A stretch of 6,229 bases of DNA. It comes from Anaerolineae bacterium. GTDB taxonomy: Bacteria; Chloroflexota; Anaerolineae; SSC4; Amarolineaceae. Location: assembly GCA_013693795.1 (NCBI GenBank), contig CP059258.1:2226051-2232279 (forward strand). Direction: 5' to 3'. The position numbers were made by a program, and so were the translations under genes. Position 1 is the stretch's first letter. Each line of letters opens with the position of its first letter. Below the pieces are notes generated by a model, which saw only the letters and a program-made list of their open reading frames with translations, was not told the origin of the DNA and did not search any database. Below, one piece after another: positions 1 through 6,229 of this stretch.

Positions 1-1351
1 CCCGCGCCGCTGGTGGACAAATCGCTGGTGCAGCGCCACGGCGAGCGTTTCCAACTGCACGAGGTGCTGCGTCAGTTCGCGGCGGAGAAGCTGGATCCGG
101 CCGGCGGGGCACAGCAGGCGCACGCCGCGTATTTCGCGGAGTGGGCCGCGGCCTGCGCGCAGATGGACCAACGGCAGGCTTTCGCCCTGCTGGCCGACGA
201 GCTGGAGAACGTACGCGCGGCCTGGCTGTGGAGCGCCCGCAGCAGGATACCTCCACGCTGGCCGCCATGGCCCCGCTGCTGGACCGCTACCTGGAGGTGC
301 AGGGGCGCTATAGCGAAGGGCTGGCGCTGGTCCAGCAGGCACTGGCAGCCTACGACGCGCCGGCCGACGCCGATGAGCCGCCGCCCGACCGCCGCGGCCA
401 CCTGCTGGCGCGGCTCCTGGCCATCCGCGCCTCCTTCCTGAGCACCACGGGCCGCTCCGCCGAAGCCATCCCCCTGCTGGCCTCCTGCCTGGCCTACTTC
501 CAGCGGGTCGGCGACCTGGAGCAAACGATGGCCTGCCAGAATAAGTTGGGACGAAGCTACGGCTTTGTCAGCCAGCCGGAGCAGGCGGAGCGGCATTTCC
601 GCGCCTACCTGGCGGCCGCGCGACCTGGGCGACCGCCGCCAGATCGCTAATGCACTGAACAACCTGGCCACCGTCGTGACCACGCTGGGGCGGTCGCAGG
701 AGGCCGAGGGCTGCTGCGGGAGAGCCTGGCGCTGCGTCGCACGCTGGACGACGAGCCGGGGCTGTCGTCGACGCTGATCAACCTGGCGGTGGCCCTCTAC
801 AACCAGGGTCGCTACGCCGAGGAAAAGCCGCTGCTGGCCGAGGCCATCGAGATCTCCCGCCGCATTAACCAGCCGCGCAACCTGGCCGGCGCGCTGGGCA
901 ACCTGGGTACGATCCTGCTACGCGAGGAGCAGTACGAGGCCGCGCTCAAGCTCTTTCAGCAGGGCTGGAGATCCACCGCAACACCGGCTACCGCTACGGC
1001 CTGGCCATCGCGCTGGACAACGTGGGCACGGCCCACTATCACCTGAACAACGAACAAGAGGCTCGCTACCATCTGCACCAGGCCATCGCCGAGGCGCGCC
1101 ATTGGGTCCAACTTCATCGCCCTGGACGCGGCGGTGTGGCTGGCCGGCCGCCGCACGCGCTGGTCGCCGCGCAGGCGCGCTGGCCTGGCTGGCCATGATC
1201 TGTCAGCACCCCCAGGTCGAACAGGAGACGGTGCAGAGCATCGAAAGACTGCGGCCGCAGGTGGTCGTCGGGTTGGTTTCACGCGGTGCAGGCCGCCGAG
1301 GCACACGGTCGGCGCCTGACGCTGGACGACCTCGCGTCCAATGCCTGGTGA
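1..1351 (+). CDS. C-terminal part of a STAND ATPase/TPR transcriptional regulator (AfsR/COG3903-like), frame-broken
   Basis: The 5' end is outside the window. The first residues (LVDKSLVQ, then [13 protein letters not shown]) match the end of the winged-helix region that follows the NB-ARC ATPase in AfsR/COG3903-type regulators. [17 protein letters not shown] then leads into TPRs. About six to seven helical repeats of roughly 40 residues follow, for example [58 protein letters not shown] and [20 protein letters not shown]. Such proteins sense a ligand or partner through the TPRs and control transcription; the effector and target cannot be read here. The reading frame must change near 240, 620, 708, 963, 1099, 1155 and 1268. 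Several sites (708, 963) look like one G lost from a G run. The last frame ends LDDLASNAW with TGA at 1349-1351. The gene is probably intact in the organism and damaged by sequence errors; true decay is less likely. Confidence 0.8.
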
Positions 1352-1407
1352 GAAGATCCATCAACGGGCGAACCACAGCCTGGACAATCGACCGCGATTT
1401 CACTAAT
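1352..1407. other. Short intergenic segment without a visible terminator
   Basis: Between the regulator stop and the promoter of the next gene I see no hairpin followed by a T tract. The only pattern is a 7-bp direct repeat, ATTTCAC at 1397-1403 and again at 1406-1412 (9-bp period). The second copy overlaps the -35 box of the downstream promoter, so the pair could be an operator, but this is only a suggestion. Confidence 0.4.
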
Positions 1408-1436
1408 TTCACACATGACCTGGCCTATGGTATAAT
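1408..1436 (+). promoter_or_regulatory. Extended -10 sigma-70-type promoter for the coiled-coil gene
   Basis: TTCACA at 1408-1413 (one mismatch to TTGACA), a 17-bp spacer, and a perfect TATAAT at 1431-1436. TGG immediately before the -10 (1428-1430) gives an extended -10. Predicted transcription start is around 1443, only about 15 nt before the ATG at 1458, so the mRNA leader would be very short. Confidence 0.75.
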
Positions 1437-1442
1437 CCTGCC

Positions 1443-1448
1443 AGGAAG
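1443..1448 (+). promoter_or_regulatory. Ribosome binding site at the extreme 5' end of the transcript
   Basis: AGGAAG lies 9 nt before the ATG at 1458. It falls at or just after the predicted transcription start, so the leader would be almost nothing but the Shine-Dalgarno sequence. It supports 1458 as the start. Confidence 0.6.
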
Positions 1449-1457
1449 ACATCAACC

Positions 1458-2400
1458 ATGAGTCTGGTAACCATTGCCCGTCGTCTGCCGCAAGACCTGC
1501 AATTCCCGATGCTCGAATTTGCCGAGGCCATCGAGGAAGATTTGCGCGCCCAACTGGCGGTGCGGCGCGAAGACATCGAAAACCTGCAAAACGTGACCCG
1601 TGAGCTGGCCGAGGCACAGAAACGCACCGAACAGCGCTTGGATCGCCTGGAGGTTGTCGTTGCGGGCTGGCCGAGGCACAGAAACGCACCGAACAGCGGG
1701 TCGAAGAACTGGCCGAGGCACAGAAACGCACCGAACAGCGGGTCGAAGAACTGGCCGAGGCACAGAAACGCACCGAACAGCGGGTCGAAGAACTGGCCGA
1801 GGCACAGAAACGCACCGAACAGCGGGTCGAAGAACTGGCCGAGGCACAGAAACGCACCGAACAGCGGGTCGAAGAACTGGCCGAGGCACAGAAACGCACC
1901 GAACATACCCTTAACAATCTCATCGTGCGCGTCGATCGTATCGAAGTCAAGTTGAGCGGCCTGGTAGGGGACAATTTAGAGCGCAAGTACCGGGAGAGGG
2001 CTTTTTCTTACCTGGGCCAGATTCTGCGCCCGGTGCACTATATTCCGTTGCAAGATGTGCTTCCCGGCTGGAGGCCCATCTCAGCGACGCTGAGGTTGAT
2101 GGTTGTTGCCCCTTGATCTCCTTCTGCGTGGGCGTGCGCCAACACCAGGATCGGCCAGAAATCTGGCTGGCGATGGAGGTTTCGGCCACAGTCGACAAAG
2201 GTGACGTCGAACGGGCCGTCAACCGCGCCCGGCTCTTGACAAAGGCCGGGTTGCTGGCTGTGCCGGCCGTCGCTGGAGAAGAATTCACCCTCGGCGCAGG
2301 ACAGTTAGCCATGCAGCAGAAAGTGCTGCTTCTGCAAAATGGGCAACGCCTCAACTGGCAGGAAGCCTTGGAGGCCGCGCTTTCATCGCCCGCGGATTGA
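1458..2400 (+). CDS. Coiled-coil protein with PD-(D/E)XK-like C-terminal domain, uncharacterised family
   Basis: It starts at ATG 1458 ([20 protein letters not shown]) behind AGGAAG and a strong promoter, and ends with TGA at 2398-2400. About 314 aa once two missing bases are restored. Residues ~1-49 are a helical lead-in. Residues ~50-150 are a charged coiled coil made of [14 protein letters not shown] repeats. A bridge follows ([20 protein letters not shown]). The C-terminal domain holds [28 protein letters not shown] and VPAVAGEEF. This layout resembles an uncharacterised family of coiled-coil proteins with a PD-(D/E)XK-like fold, found in Chloroflexota and cyanobacteria. Here the E-x-K motif reads E-V-S, so catalysis is doubtful. 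Frame changes are needed near 1655-1667 and at 2063-2065 (a C lost from a CCC run). A compensated pair may exist around 2100-2140. No function is known; a nuclease or DNA-binding role is inference only. Confidence 0.75.
1605..1905 (+). repeat. 42-bp perfect tandem repeat encoding a 14-residue coiled-coil unit
   Basis: Units begin (at CTGGCC) at 1667, 1709, 1751, 1793 and 1835, each exactly 42 bp and identical. A sixth copy from 1877 is identical for 29 bp to 1905. A seventh, separated copy at 1605-1636 matches for 32 bp. Each unit encodes [14 protein letters not shown], two heptads, so gain or loss of a unit keeps both reading frame and coil register. The unit has no stop in any of the six frames, which creates several long spurious open frames on both strands. 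DNA-level identity points to recent expansion or gene-conversion-like homogenisation. Confidence 0.95.
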
Positions 2401-2605
2401 CCGACGGGGTACGCCGCCCGACCTCAGACGTCGGATTGCTGACGTCATGACCGACCTGCCACGACCATCCCCGGAAGCATCCACATCCCCTCCATTGGCG
2501 CCTGCGTTGGTCCGGGCGCTGCATTCAAGATGTAATGCGCCGTTCAACACCTATCGCGTCATTATGCACAACCAGACGTCATGATTGATATGGAAGCAGC
2601 CTGAA

Positions 2606-2627
2606 CTGGCGTCAACGAAGACGCCAG
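2606..2627 (+). other. Perfect 8-bp stem hairpin upstream of the secreted-protein gene
   Basis: CTGGCGTC (2606-2613), a 6-nt loop AACGAA, then GACGCCAG (2620-2627). No T tract follows, so it is not a standard rho-independent terminator. It lies 14 nt before the Shine-Dalgarno sequence at 2642. It could be a 5' UTR structure, a protein-binding palindrome or a terminator stem without U tract. Confidence 0.6.
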
Positions 2628-2641
2628 CAACTGCAACCCAT

Positions 2642-2648
2642 AGGAGGT
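2642..2648 (+). promoter_or_regulatory. Strong ribosome binding site; decides between two adjacent ATGs
   Basis: AGGAGGT is near-consensus. ATG occurs at 2650 and again at 2653. From AGGAGG the gap is 2 nt to the first and 5 nt to the second, so 2653 is the better start. The difference is one extra Met. Confidence 0.75.
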
Positions 2649-2652
2649 CATG

Positions 2653-5459
2653 ATGTCTGGACGTACATTGACAACCTGGGCTTTACTCGTGCTCGTGCTG
2701 CTTGCGGGCCTGTTTCTTGCGGGTGGCATACCCGGTGGTGCGACCGCCGAATCGCTCGCGATTCCGCGCCGGCCGCGGGCATCGCCGCTGGCGTGGACGC
2801 GGCCAATGGTGCGGGCGCCTGGCGCAGTGACGGCCCGTACGGCGGCGCCGGGTGGGCACTGGCGATCCCACCAGCTTTCGACGCCGATGGCTTCGCCCTG
2901 GCCGGTGGTGGGCTGGCTGTGCATGCGACCACCGCGCAGGGGTCTGGCACTACGATGCCAGCTGCACCGAACAGTTCATCAACGGCGGGTTCGAGGCAAA
3001 TACAGGCTGGCTGATCAAGAGTAACCCGGTGTTGGCCGGCTACGTCACAACACCGGTGCACCGCGGCAGCCGCTCGATGCGCACCGGCATCGCGGCCGGC
3101 GGTGCGAACAAGCTGAGTTATTCGCCCATCGAGCAGGCCGTGACCTTTCCAGCCGGGCTGGCATCGGCCACACTGAGCTTCTGGCGTTACAACGTCAACG
3201 GTGATGCGGCCGGCTGGCAGCCGAACCCGCGATGTTACCGCGCACCGAGGCGGAGCAGCCGGGGACATCCAGGCCGCGGACTACTTCTACGCGCTGGCCA
3301 TTCTGCCCAACGGAACGATCGACTACCTCTTCACCGAGACGGCCAACGCGCCGTCATGGCGCTCTAGATCCATCACGCTGAACGTGAGCGCTACGCGGGC
3401 AAGTCGATTCGCTTCCAGTTCGGCACCTACAACAACGGCGCCGGCGGCATCTCCCGCACTTTCGTGGATGATGCGGCGCTGGTATTCTGTCGGCCAGAAC
3501 CGACCACACCAACTCCTACGCCGACCCCGACGCCTGGGTCTCTGGCGCCGCGCGTCTATGTGCCGCTGCTGTTGAAGCAGCCGATCACCATACCACCCTC
3601 CACCGCAACACCGACCGCGACGCACACGCCAACCGCGGCTCCGACCGCGACGCACACGCCAACCGCGGCTCCGACCGTGACGCACACGCCAATCGCGACT
3701 CCGACCGCGACGCACACGCCCATTCCTACCGCAACGCCTGGTTTCGTGCCCACCCCTTATTGGGCCGGCCAACTGAACCTGCCGGTCGGCAGCCGGCCGC
3801 ACGGCGTGGCCGTCAACGCGACCGGTGACCGGGTCTTTGTGGCCTTCCACGGGATCGATCATGCCGGACACACGTTGGGGGTAATCAACGAGTATCTGAC
3901 CATCCAGGCGCGGATCGACCTGGGGCCGGCCAGCCAGGGCCCAACGGGGTGGCCGTGATCCCTGCCAGCGGCCGTGTCGTCGTCGCCAACCGCCAGACTG
4001 CCAACGCGACGGTGGTCGATCCGACCGCCGGCGCGGTGCTGCAGACCCTTGCAGCCGGCCTGATGCCCAATGGTGTCATCGTCGAAGGTGGGTATGGCTA
4101 CATCGCCAACTTCGGCAGCGATACGGTGACGGTGTTCGACCCAACGACGCTGGCTGTGATCCGTACATTGTACGGCGTCGGCCATGAGCCAGCCATGTTC
4201 GCCAGTGACTCAGCTTCGGGCGACGTGTACCTGACGGCCCACGGCTCCAACCAGGTGTTCATGCTGCGCGCAGGGCAGGTGGTCGGGCACTGGGACGGTA
4301 TCCCTGAGCCGTACGGCCTCTCGTTCGACCCGGCCAGCCGGCGGCTGTACGTGGCCAACCGGGGCGCGCCATACGGTGACCGTGATCGACGTGTATCTGG
4401 ATTCGATTGTCGGTACGATCTCACTGCCCAAAGAGCCGTTCGTGCTCTTGGTCAACCCCGGCAGCGGCCACCTGTTCATCGCCTGCGGCGATCGGGTCGA
4501 GGTGTACGACACCCTGGATTGGCGCCGCATCACCAGCATCCCGGCGCCGCCGGGCGCGGAGGAGGATCGCCTTCGACCCGCGGCTGGACAAGGTCTTTGT
4601 CACGAGCCGGGACAGTGACGCGTTGACGGTGATCCAGGATGAAGGACCGCGCGGGTGGTGTTCGCCAGCAACCGTGATGGCAACAGCGAAATCTACCGCA
4701 TGCTGCCCGATGGCCGCGACCAGGTTCGTCTCACTTTCACGGCAGACGCTTGGGAGGGCAGTCCGGCCGGCTCGCCCGATGGTCGCTGGATCGCGTATGA
4801 GCGAATGGATCAGGGAGATACCACCTACAGCCAGATCTGGCTGATGAGCCGGGATGGCCGCGGGCTGCCATGCTGACGGACGGACCGTTCAACAACCTGC
4901 ACCCCACCTGGTCGGGCGACAGCCGCAAGATCGCCTTTGCCTCCGATCGCGACGGCGATTGGGAGATCTACGTGTTGGACCTGGCCACGCGGCCTGAGCA
5001 AACTGACCGACAACACGCGCGACGATACCCAGCCCGACTGGTACAGGGCCGGTGGGCGGATTGTTTTCGTTTCGTACCGCACGCCATCGAACGGCGGCTC
5101 TTCACGATGGCCGCCGACGGCTCCGACGTGCAGCAGGTGACGGGCGGCTATGACGATCACAGCCCGAGCTGGTCGCGCTCGGCAATCGTTTCGTCTTCGG
5201 TGCAAGTCGGCCAGAGGGCCAAGGGCTGTACACGATGAGGTACGATGGCACAGATATCCGACTGCTGGCGCCGCAAAGCCTGCGTCCAGCCTCACCCGCC
5301 TGGGGGTACGTGGGCGACACCATTGTCTTCAGCGGCTACCGGCCGGGCAGCGGCCACAGCGAGATCATGCGCATCGAGGCTGACGGCAGTGGGCTGGCGC
5401 TGCTGACCCACAACGAGGTGAACTTCGACTACGCGCCGGGGTGGCTGGCCGGGCGCTAG
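2653..5459 (+). CDS. Secreted protein: signal peptide, MAM/jelly-roll-like domain, Thr/Pro linkers, YVTN propeller and PD40/TolB-like propeller
   Basis: About 935 aa after frame repair. Residues 1-34 are a signal peptide: SGR, then a hydrophobic core (WALLVLVLLAGLFLAG) and a likely cleavage after GGATA. Residues ~104-279 resemble a MAM or carbohydrate-binding jelly roll: INGGFEANTGW, HRGSRSMRTGI, ATLSFWRYNV, FQFGTYNNGAGG, FVDDAALVFC. Cys codons at 2963 and 3488 bracket it and may pair. Thr/Pro linkers (3500-3540, 3597-3760) flank VYVPLLLKQ. A YVTN/NHL-type propeller follows (~3763-4650; GVAVIPASGRVVVAN, YIANFGSDTVTVFDP, GLSFDPASRRLYVANRG). Then come about five PD40 blades to the end (VFASNRDGNSEIYRM, IAFASDRDGDWEIYVLDLA, IVFSGYRPGSGHSEIMRIEA). 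It ends GWLAGR-TAG, with no sorting motif. Likely role is extracellular or surface binding; the ligand is unknown. Frame changes are needed near 2758, 2942, 3230-3260, 3389, 3938, 4368, 4562, 4650, 4862, 4990, 5095 and 5178. Confidence 0.82.
3611..3720 (+). repeat. 30-bp tandem repeat encoding a Thr/Pro-rich linker
   Basis: Units start at 3611, 3641, 3671 and 3701. The first two are identical, the third has a few substitutions, and the fourth matches for 20 bp before diverging. Each encodes ten residues of the type PTATHTPTAA. This is a flexible, probably extended linker between the MAM-like domain and the propellers, and Thr-rich enough to be an O-glycosylation target. Minus-strand open frames here (Val/Gly/Cys-rich) are shadows of the repeat. 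Confidence 0.9.
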
Positions 5460-5498
5460 CAGTCTGTTGATATTCAGTTATTCGTCTTGGCTGACCTG

Positions 5499-5507
5499 TG
5501 GTAAACT
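5499..5507 (+). promoter_or_regulatory. Possible extended -10 promoter upstream of the Uma2-like fragment
   Basis: TGG directly followed by TAAACT (5502-5507), five of six matches to TATAAT. No good -35 box sits at 16-18 bp; TTATTC at 5478-5483 with an 18-bp spacer is weak. The segment resembles the -10 region of the promoter at 1431: CTATGGTATAAT there, CTGTGGTAAACT here. Confidence 0.4.
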
Positions 5508-5532
5508 GGTGCGCGCATGTTCGTACAGGGCG

Positions 5533-5538
5533 AGGAGG
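5533..5538 (+). promoter_or_regulatory. Ribosome binding site for the Uma2-like fragment
   Basis: AGGAGG, 9 nt before ATG 5548. It is the main reason to regard the short frame at 5548 as a real or formerly real gene start. Confidence 0.65.
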
Positions 5539-5547
5539 CCAGTTGTG

Positions 5548-5715
5548 ATGCAGGCATCGGCAAGATCATCCGTGACCCCGGAAGAGTACCTGATTCTGGA
5601 GCAACAGACGGCGAGGAAGGCGCGGCGGCGCGGTGAGGTCAAGGCCACGGGGAGCGTTACGCACCCGATGGGGCGACCTTTACGGTGCATCCCGGTTCAC
5701 TCGCCGGGCCGCTAG
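5548..5715 (+). pseudogene. Uma2-family-like N-terminal fragment, probably a relic
   Basis: Starts at ATG 5548 behind AGGAGG and ends at TAG 5713-5715, 55 codons. The N-terminus (MQASARSSVTPEEYLILEQQ) looks like the opening of Uma2 (DUF820) proteins, a PD-(D/E)XK-fold family of about 180-200 aa that is multi-copy in Chloroflexota and cyanobacteria. After about 30 residues the resemblance stops, and the central catalytic part is absent. In another frame (5652-5717) the segment ERYAPDGATFTVHPGSLAG reads like ordinary protein. That suggests either a frame error plus an internal deletion, or a fused remnant of the C-terminus. The stop lies one base before the proposed MFS start. It could also be a genuine small protein; I think a relic is more likely. 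Confidence 0.45.
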
Positions 5716-5716
5716 A

Positions 5717-6229
5717 ATGCCCCCGTCCACGTTCCGCGCTGCGCCATCGCAACTATCGCCTCTGGTTTTTCGGCCAGGGACTCTCGCTGGTCGGCTCCTG
5801 GATGGACATGATGGCCCAGCAGGTACTGATCTACCGGCTCACCGGCTCGGCCGCGGCCCTGGGTGTGATCAGTGCTATCGGATTGATCCCGCTGCTGCCG
5901 CTGTCGTTGTGGGGCGGCTCCATTGCCGATCGTATCCCCAAACGGACGGTGATCTTCATTGCCCAGGCGGTAATGATGGTGCAGGCGTTCCTGCTGGCCG
6001 TGCTGACCTGGACCGGTGCGGTGCGCATCTGGCACGTGTACGTGCTGGCCTTTGTACTGGCAGCCGCGCAGGCTGTGGACCTGCCGGCACGTCAGGCGTT
6101 CACCGTCGAGTTGGTCGAAGGTAAAGAGGACCTGACCAACGCCATTGCCCTGAACTCGGCCATGTTCAACGGCGCGGGCGCTGGGCCAGCCCTGGCCGGC
6201 ACGTTGGTGGCCGCGCTGGGCGAGGGCCG
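5717..6229 (+). CDS. MFS transporter, N-terminal part (EntS/MFS_3-like exporter family)
   Basis: Runs off the window end. The main body is one open frame from about 5739: ALRHRNYRLWFFGQGLSLVG, then hydrophobic segments such as SAIGLIPLLPLSLWGG, AVMMVQAFLLAVLTW and VYVLAFVLAAAQAVDLPARQ. GGSIADRIPKR (5913-5945) fits MFS motif A between TM2 and TM3. DLPARQAFTVELV and NAIALNSAMFNG are typical of the exporter group that includes EntS. The proposed start, ATG 5717 (MPPSTFRA), is in another frame. Restoring two bases in a GC run near 5738 joins it to ALRHRNYRLW, a very typical N-terminus. No clear ribosome binding site precedes 5717, so coupling to the upstream short frame is possible. Near 6170 NGAGAGPALAG departs from the usual NGAR-x-LGPALAG and may hide an in-frame three-base loss. 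Substrate is unknown. Confidence 0.85.

Larger units (their letters stand above)
2401..2649. other. Intergenic region, no convincing gene
   Basis: It separates the coiled-coil gene from the secreted propeller gene. A 45-codon frame from ATG 2447 has no ribosome binding site and a low-complexity Pro/Ser/Ala composition, so I do not call it. GACGTC occurs at 2427-2432, 2441-2446 and 2575-2580; the last two extend to a direct repeat, GACGTCATGA. No promoter with good -35/-10 spacing was found for the downstream gene. Confidence 0.5.

Noticed and set aside
72..683. 203-codon minus-strand open frame
   Set aside because: It is antisense to TPR-encoding sequence with clear family features; a typical GC-rich shadow frame.
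1640..1670. Programmed ribosomal frameshift at the start of the repeats
   Set aside because: No slippery heptamer or downstream structure is evident, and similar frame changes occur in every gene here, so an error in the sequence is simpler.
1605..1905. CRISPR array
   Set aside because: Copies are directly adjacent with no unique spacers, and the unit is coding in whole codons.
1279..1986. Long minus-strand and alternate-frame open frames over the 42-bp repeats (e.g. [14 protein letters not shown] repeats)
   Set aside because: The repeat unit has no stop in any frame, so all six frames stay open. The frame 3 to frame 2 reading on + with coiled-coil heptads, promoter and ribosome binding site explains the locus.
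2447..2584. Small + strand ORF of 45 codons in the intergenic region
   Set aside because: No ribosome binding site, and low-complexity Pro/Ser/Ala content without family resemblance.
2606..2627. Rho-independent terminator of the coiled-coil gene
   Set aside because: The stem is good but no T tract follows, and it lies about 200 bp after the stop and close to the next ribosome binding site.
3556..3753. Minus-strand Val/Gly/Cys-rich repetitive protein
   Set aside because: It is the complement of the Thr/Pro linker repeats in the secreted protein.
4650..4660. Separate TolB-like gene starting near 4655
   Set aside because: No ribosome binding site or good start codon; the preceding propeller runs into it with one missing base, so a single fused gene is favoured.

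Overview
This window reads as a GC-rich bacterial chromosome fragment, most likely from a member of the Chloroflexota (Anaerolineae or Caldilineae-like). That assignment is an inference from gene style: a large TPR-bearing ATPase regulator, a coiled-coil protein with a PD-(D/E)XK-like tail, a secreted protein with Thr/Pro-rich linkers and beta-propellers, a Uma2-like fragment, and an MFS exporter. No rRNA, tRNA, CRISPR array or insertion sequence is visible.

All protein-coding genes identified lie on the + strand. (1) 1-1351 is the C-terminal part of a STAND/AfsR/COG3903-type regulator: the end of the winged-helix region, then a long run of TPRs. (2) 1408-1436 is a strong extended -10 promoter for the next gene. 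(3) 1458-2400 encodes a coiled-coil protein of about 314 aa after frame repair. Its coil is built from a 42-bp perfect tandem repeat (14 aa, two heptads), and its C-terminus resembles a degenerate PD-(D/E)XK nuclease. (4) 2401-2649 is non-coding, with a hairpin and a cluster of GACGTC sites. (5) 2653-5459 encodes a secreted protein of about 935 aa: signal peptide, jelly-roll/MAM-like domain, Thr/Pro linkers, YVTN-type propeller, TolB/PD40-type propeller. (6) 5548-5715 is a short Uma2-like N-terminal fragment with a good ribosome binding site, probably a relic. (7) 5717 to the window end is the N-terminal part of an MFS exporter.

The dominant oddity is quality. At least 20 places need a change of reading frame to keep recognisable protein homology. 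Nearly all sit in short G/C runs or GC dinucleotide runs, and conserved protein resumes at once in a new frame. This is much more like sequencing or assembly error than gene decay, so the four main genes are treated as real genes and their coordinates run across the frame changes. The genes do not form an obvious pathway. Gene 2, gene 3 and the Uma2 fragment each have their own ribosome binding site; a convincing promoter is visible only for gene 2, with a weaker candidate before the Uma2 fragment. No clearly new multi-gene system is visible. The most interesting objects are the repeat-built coiled-coil/nuclease-like protein and the double-propeller secreted protein.
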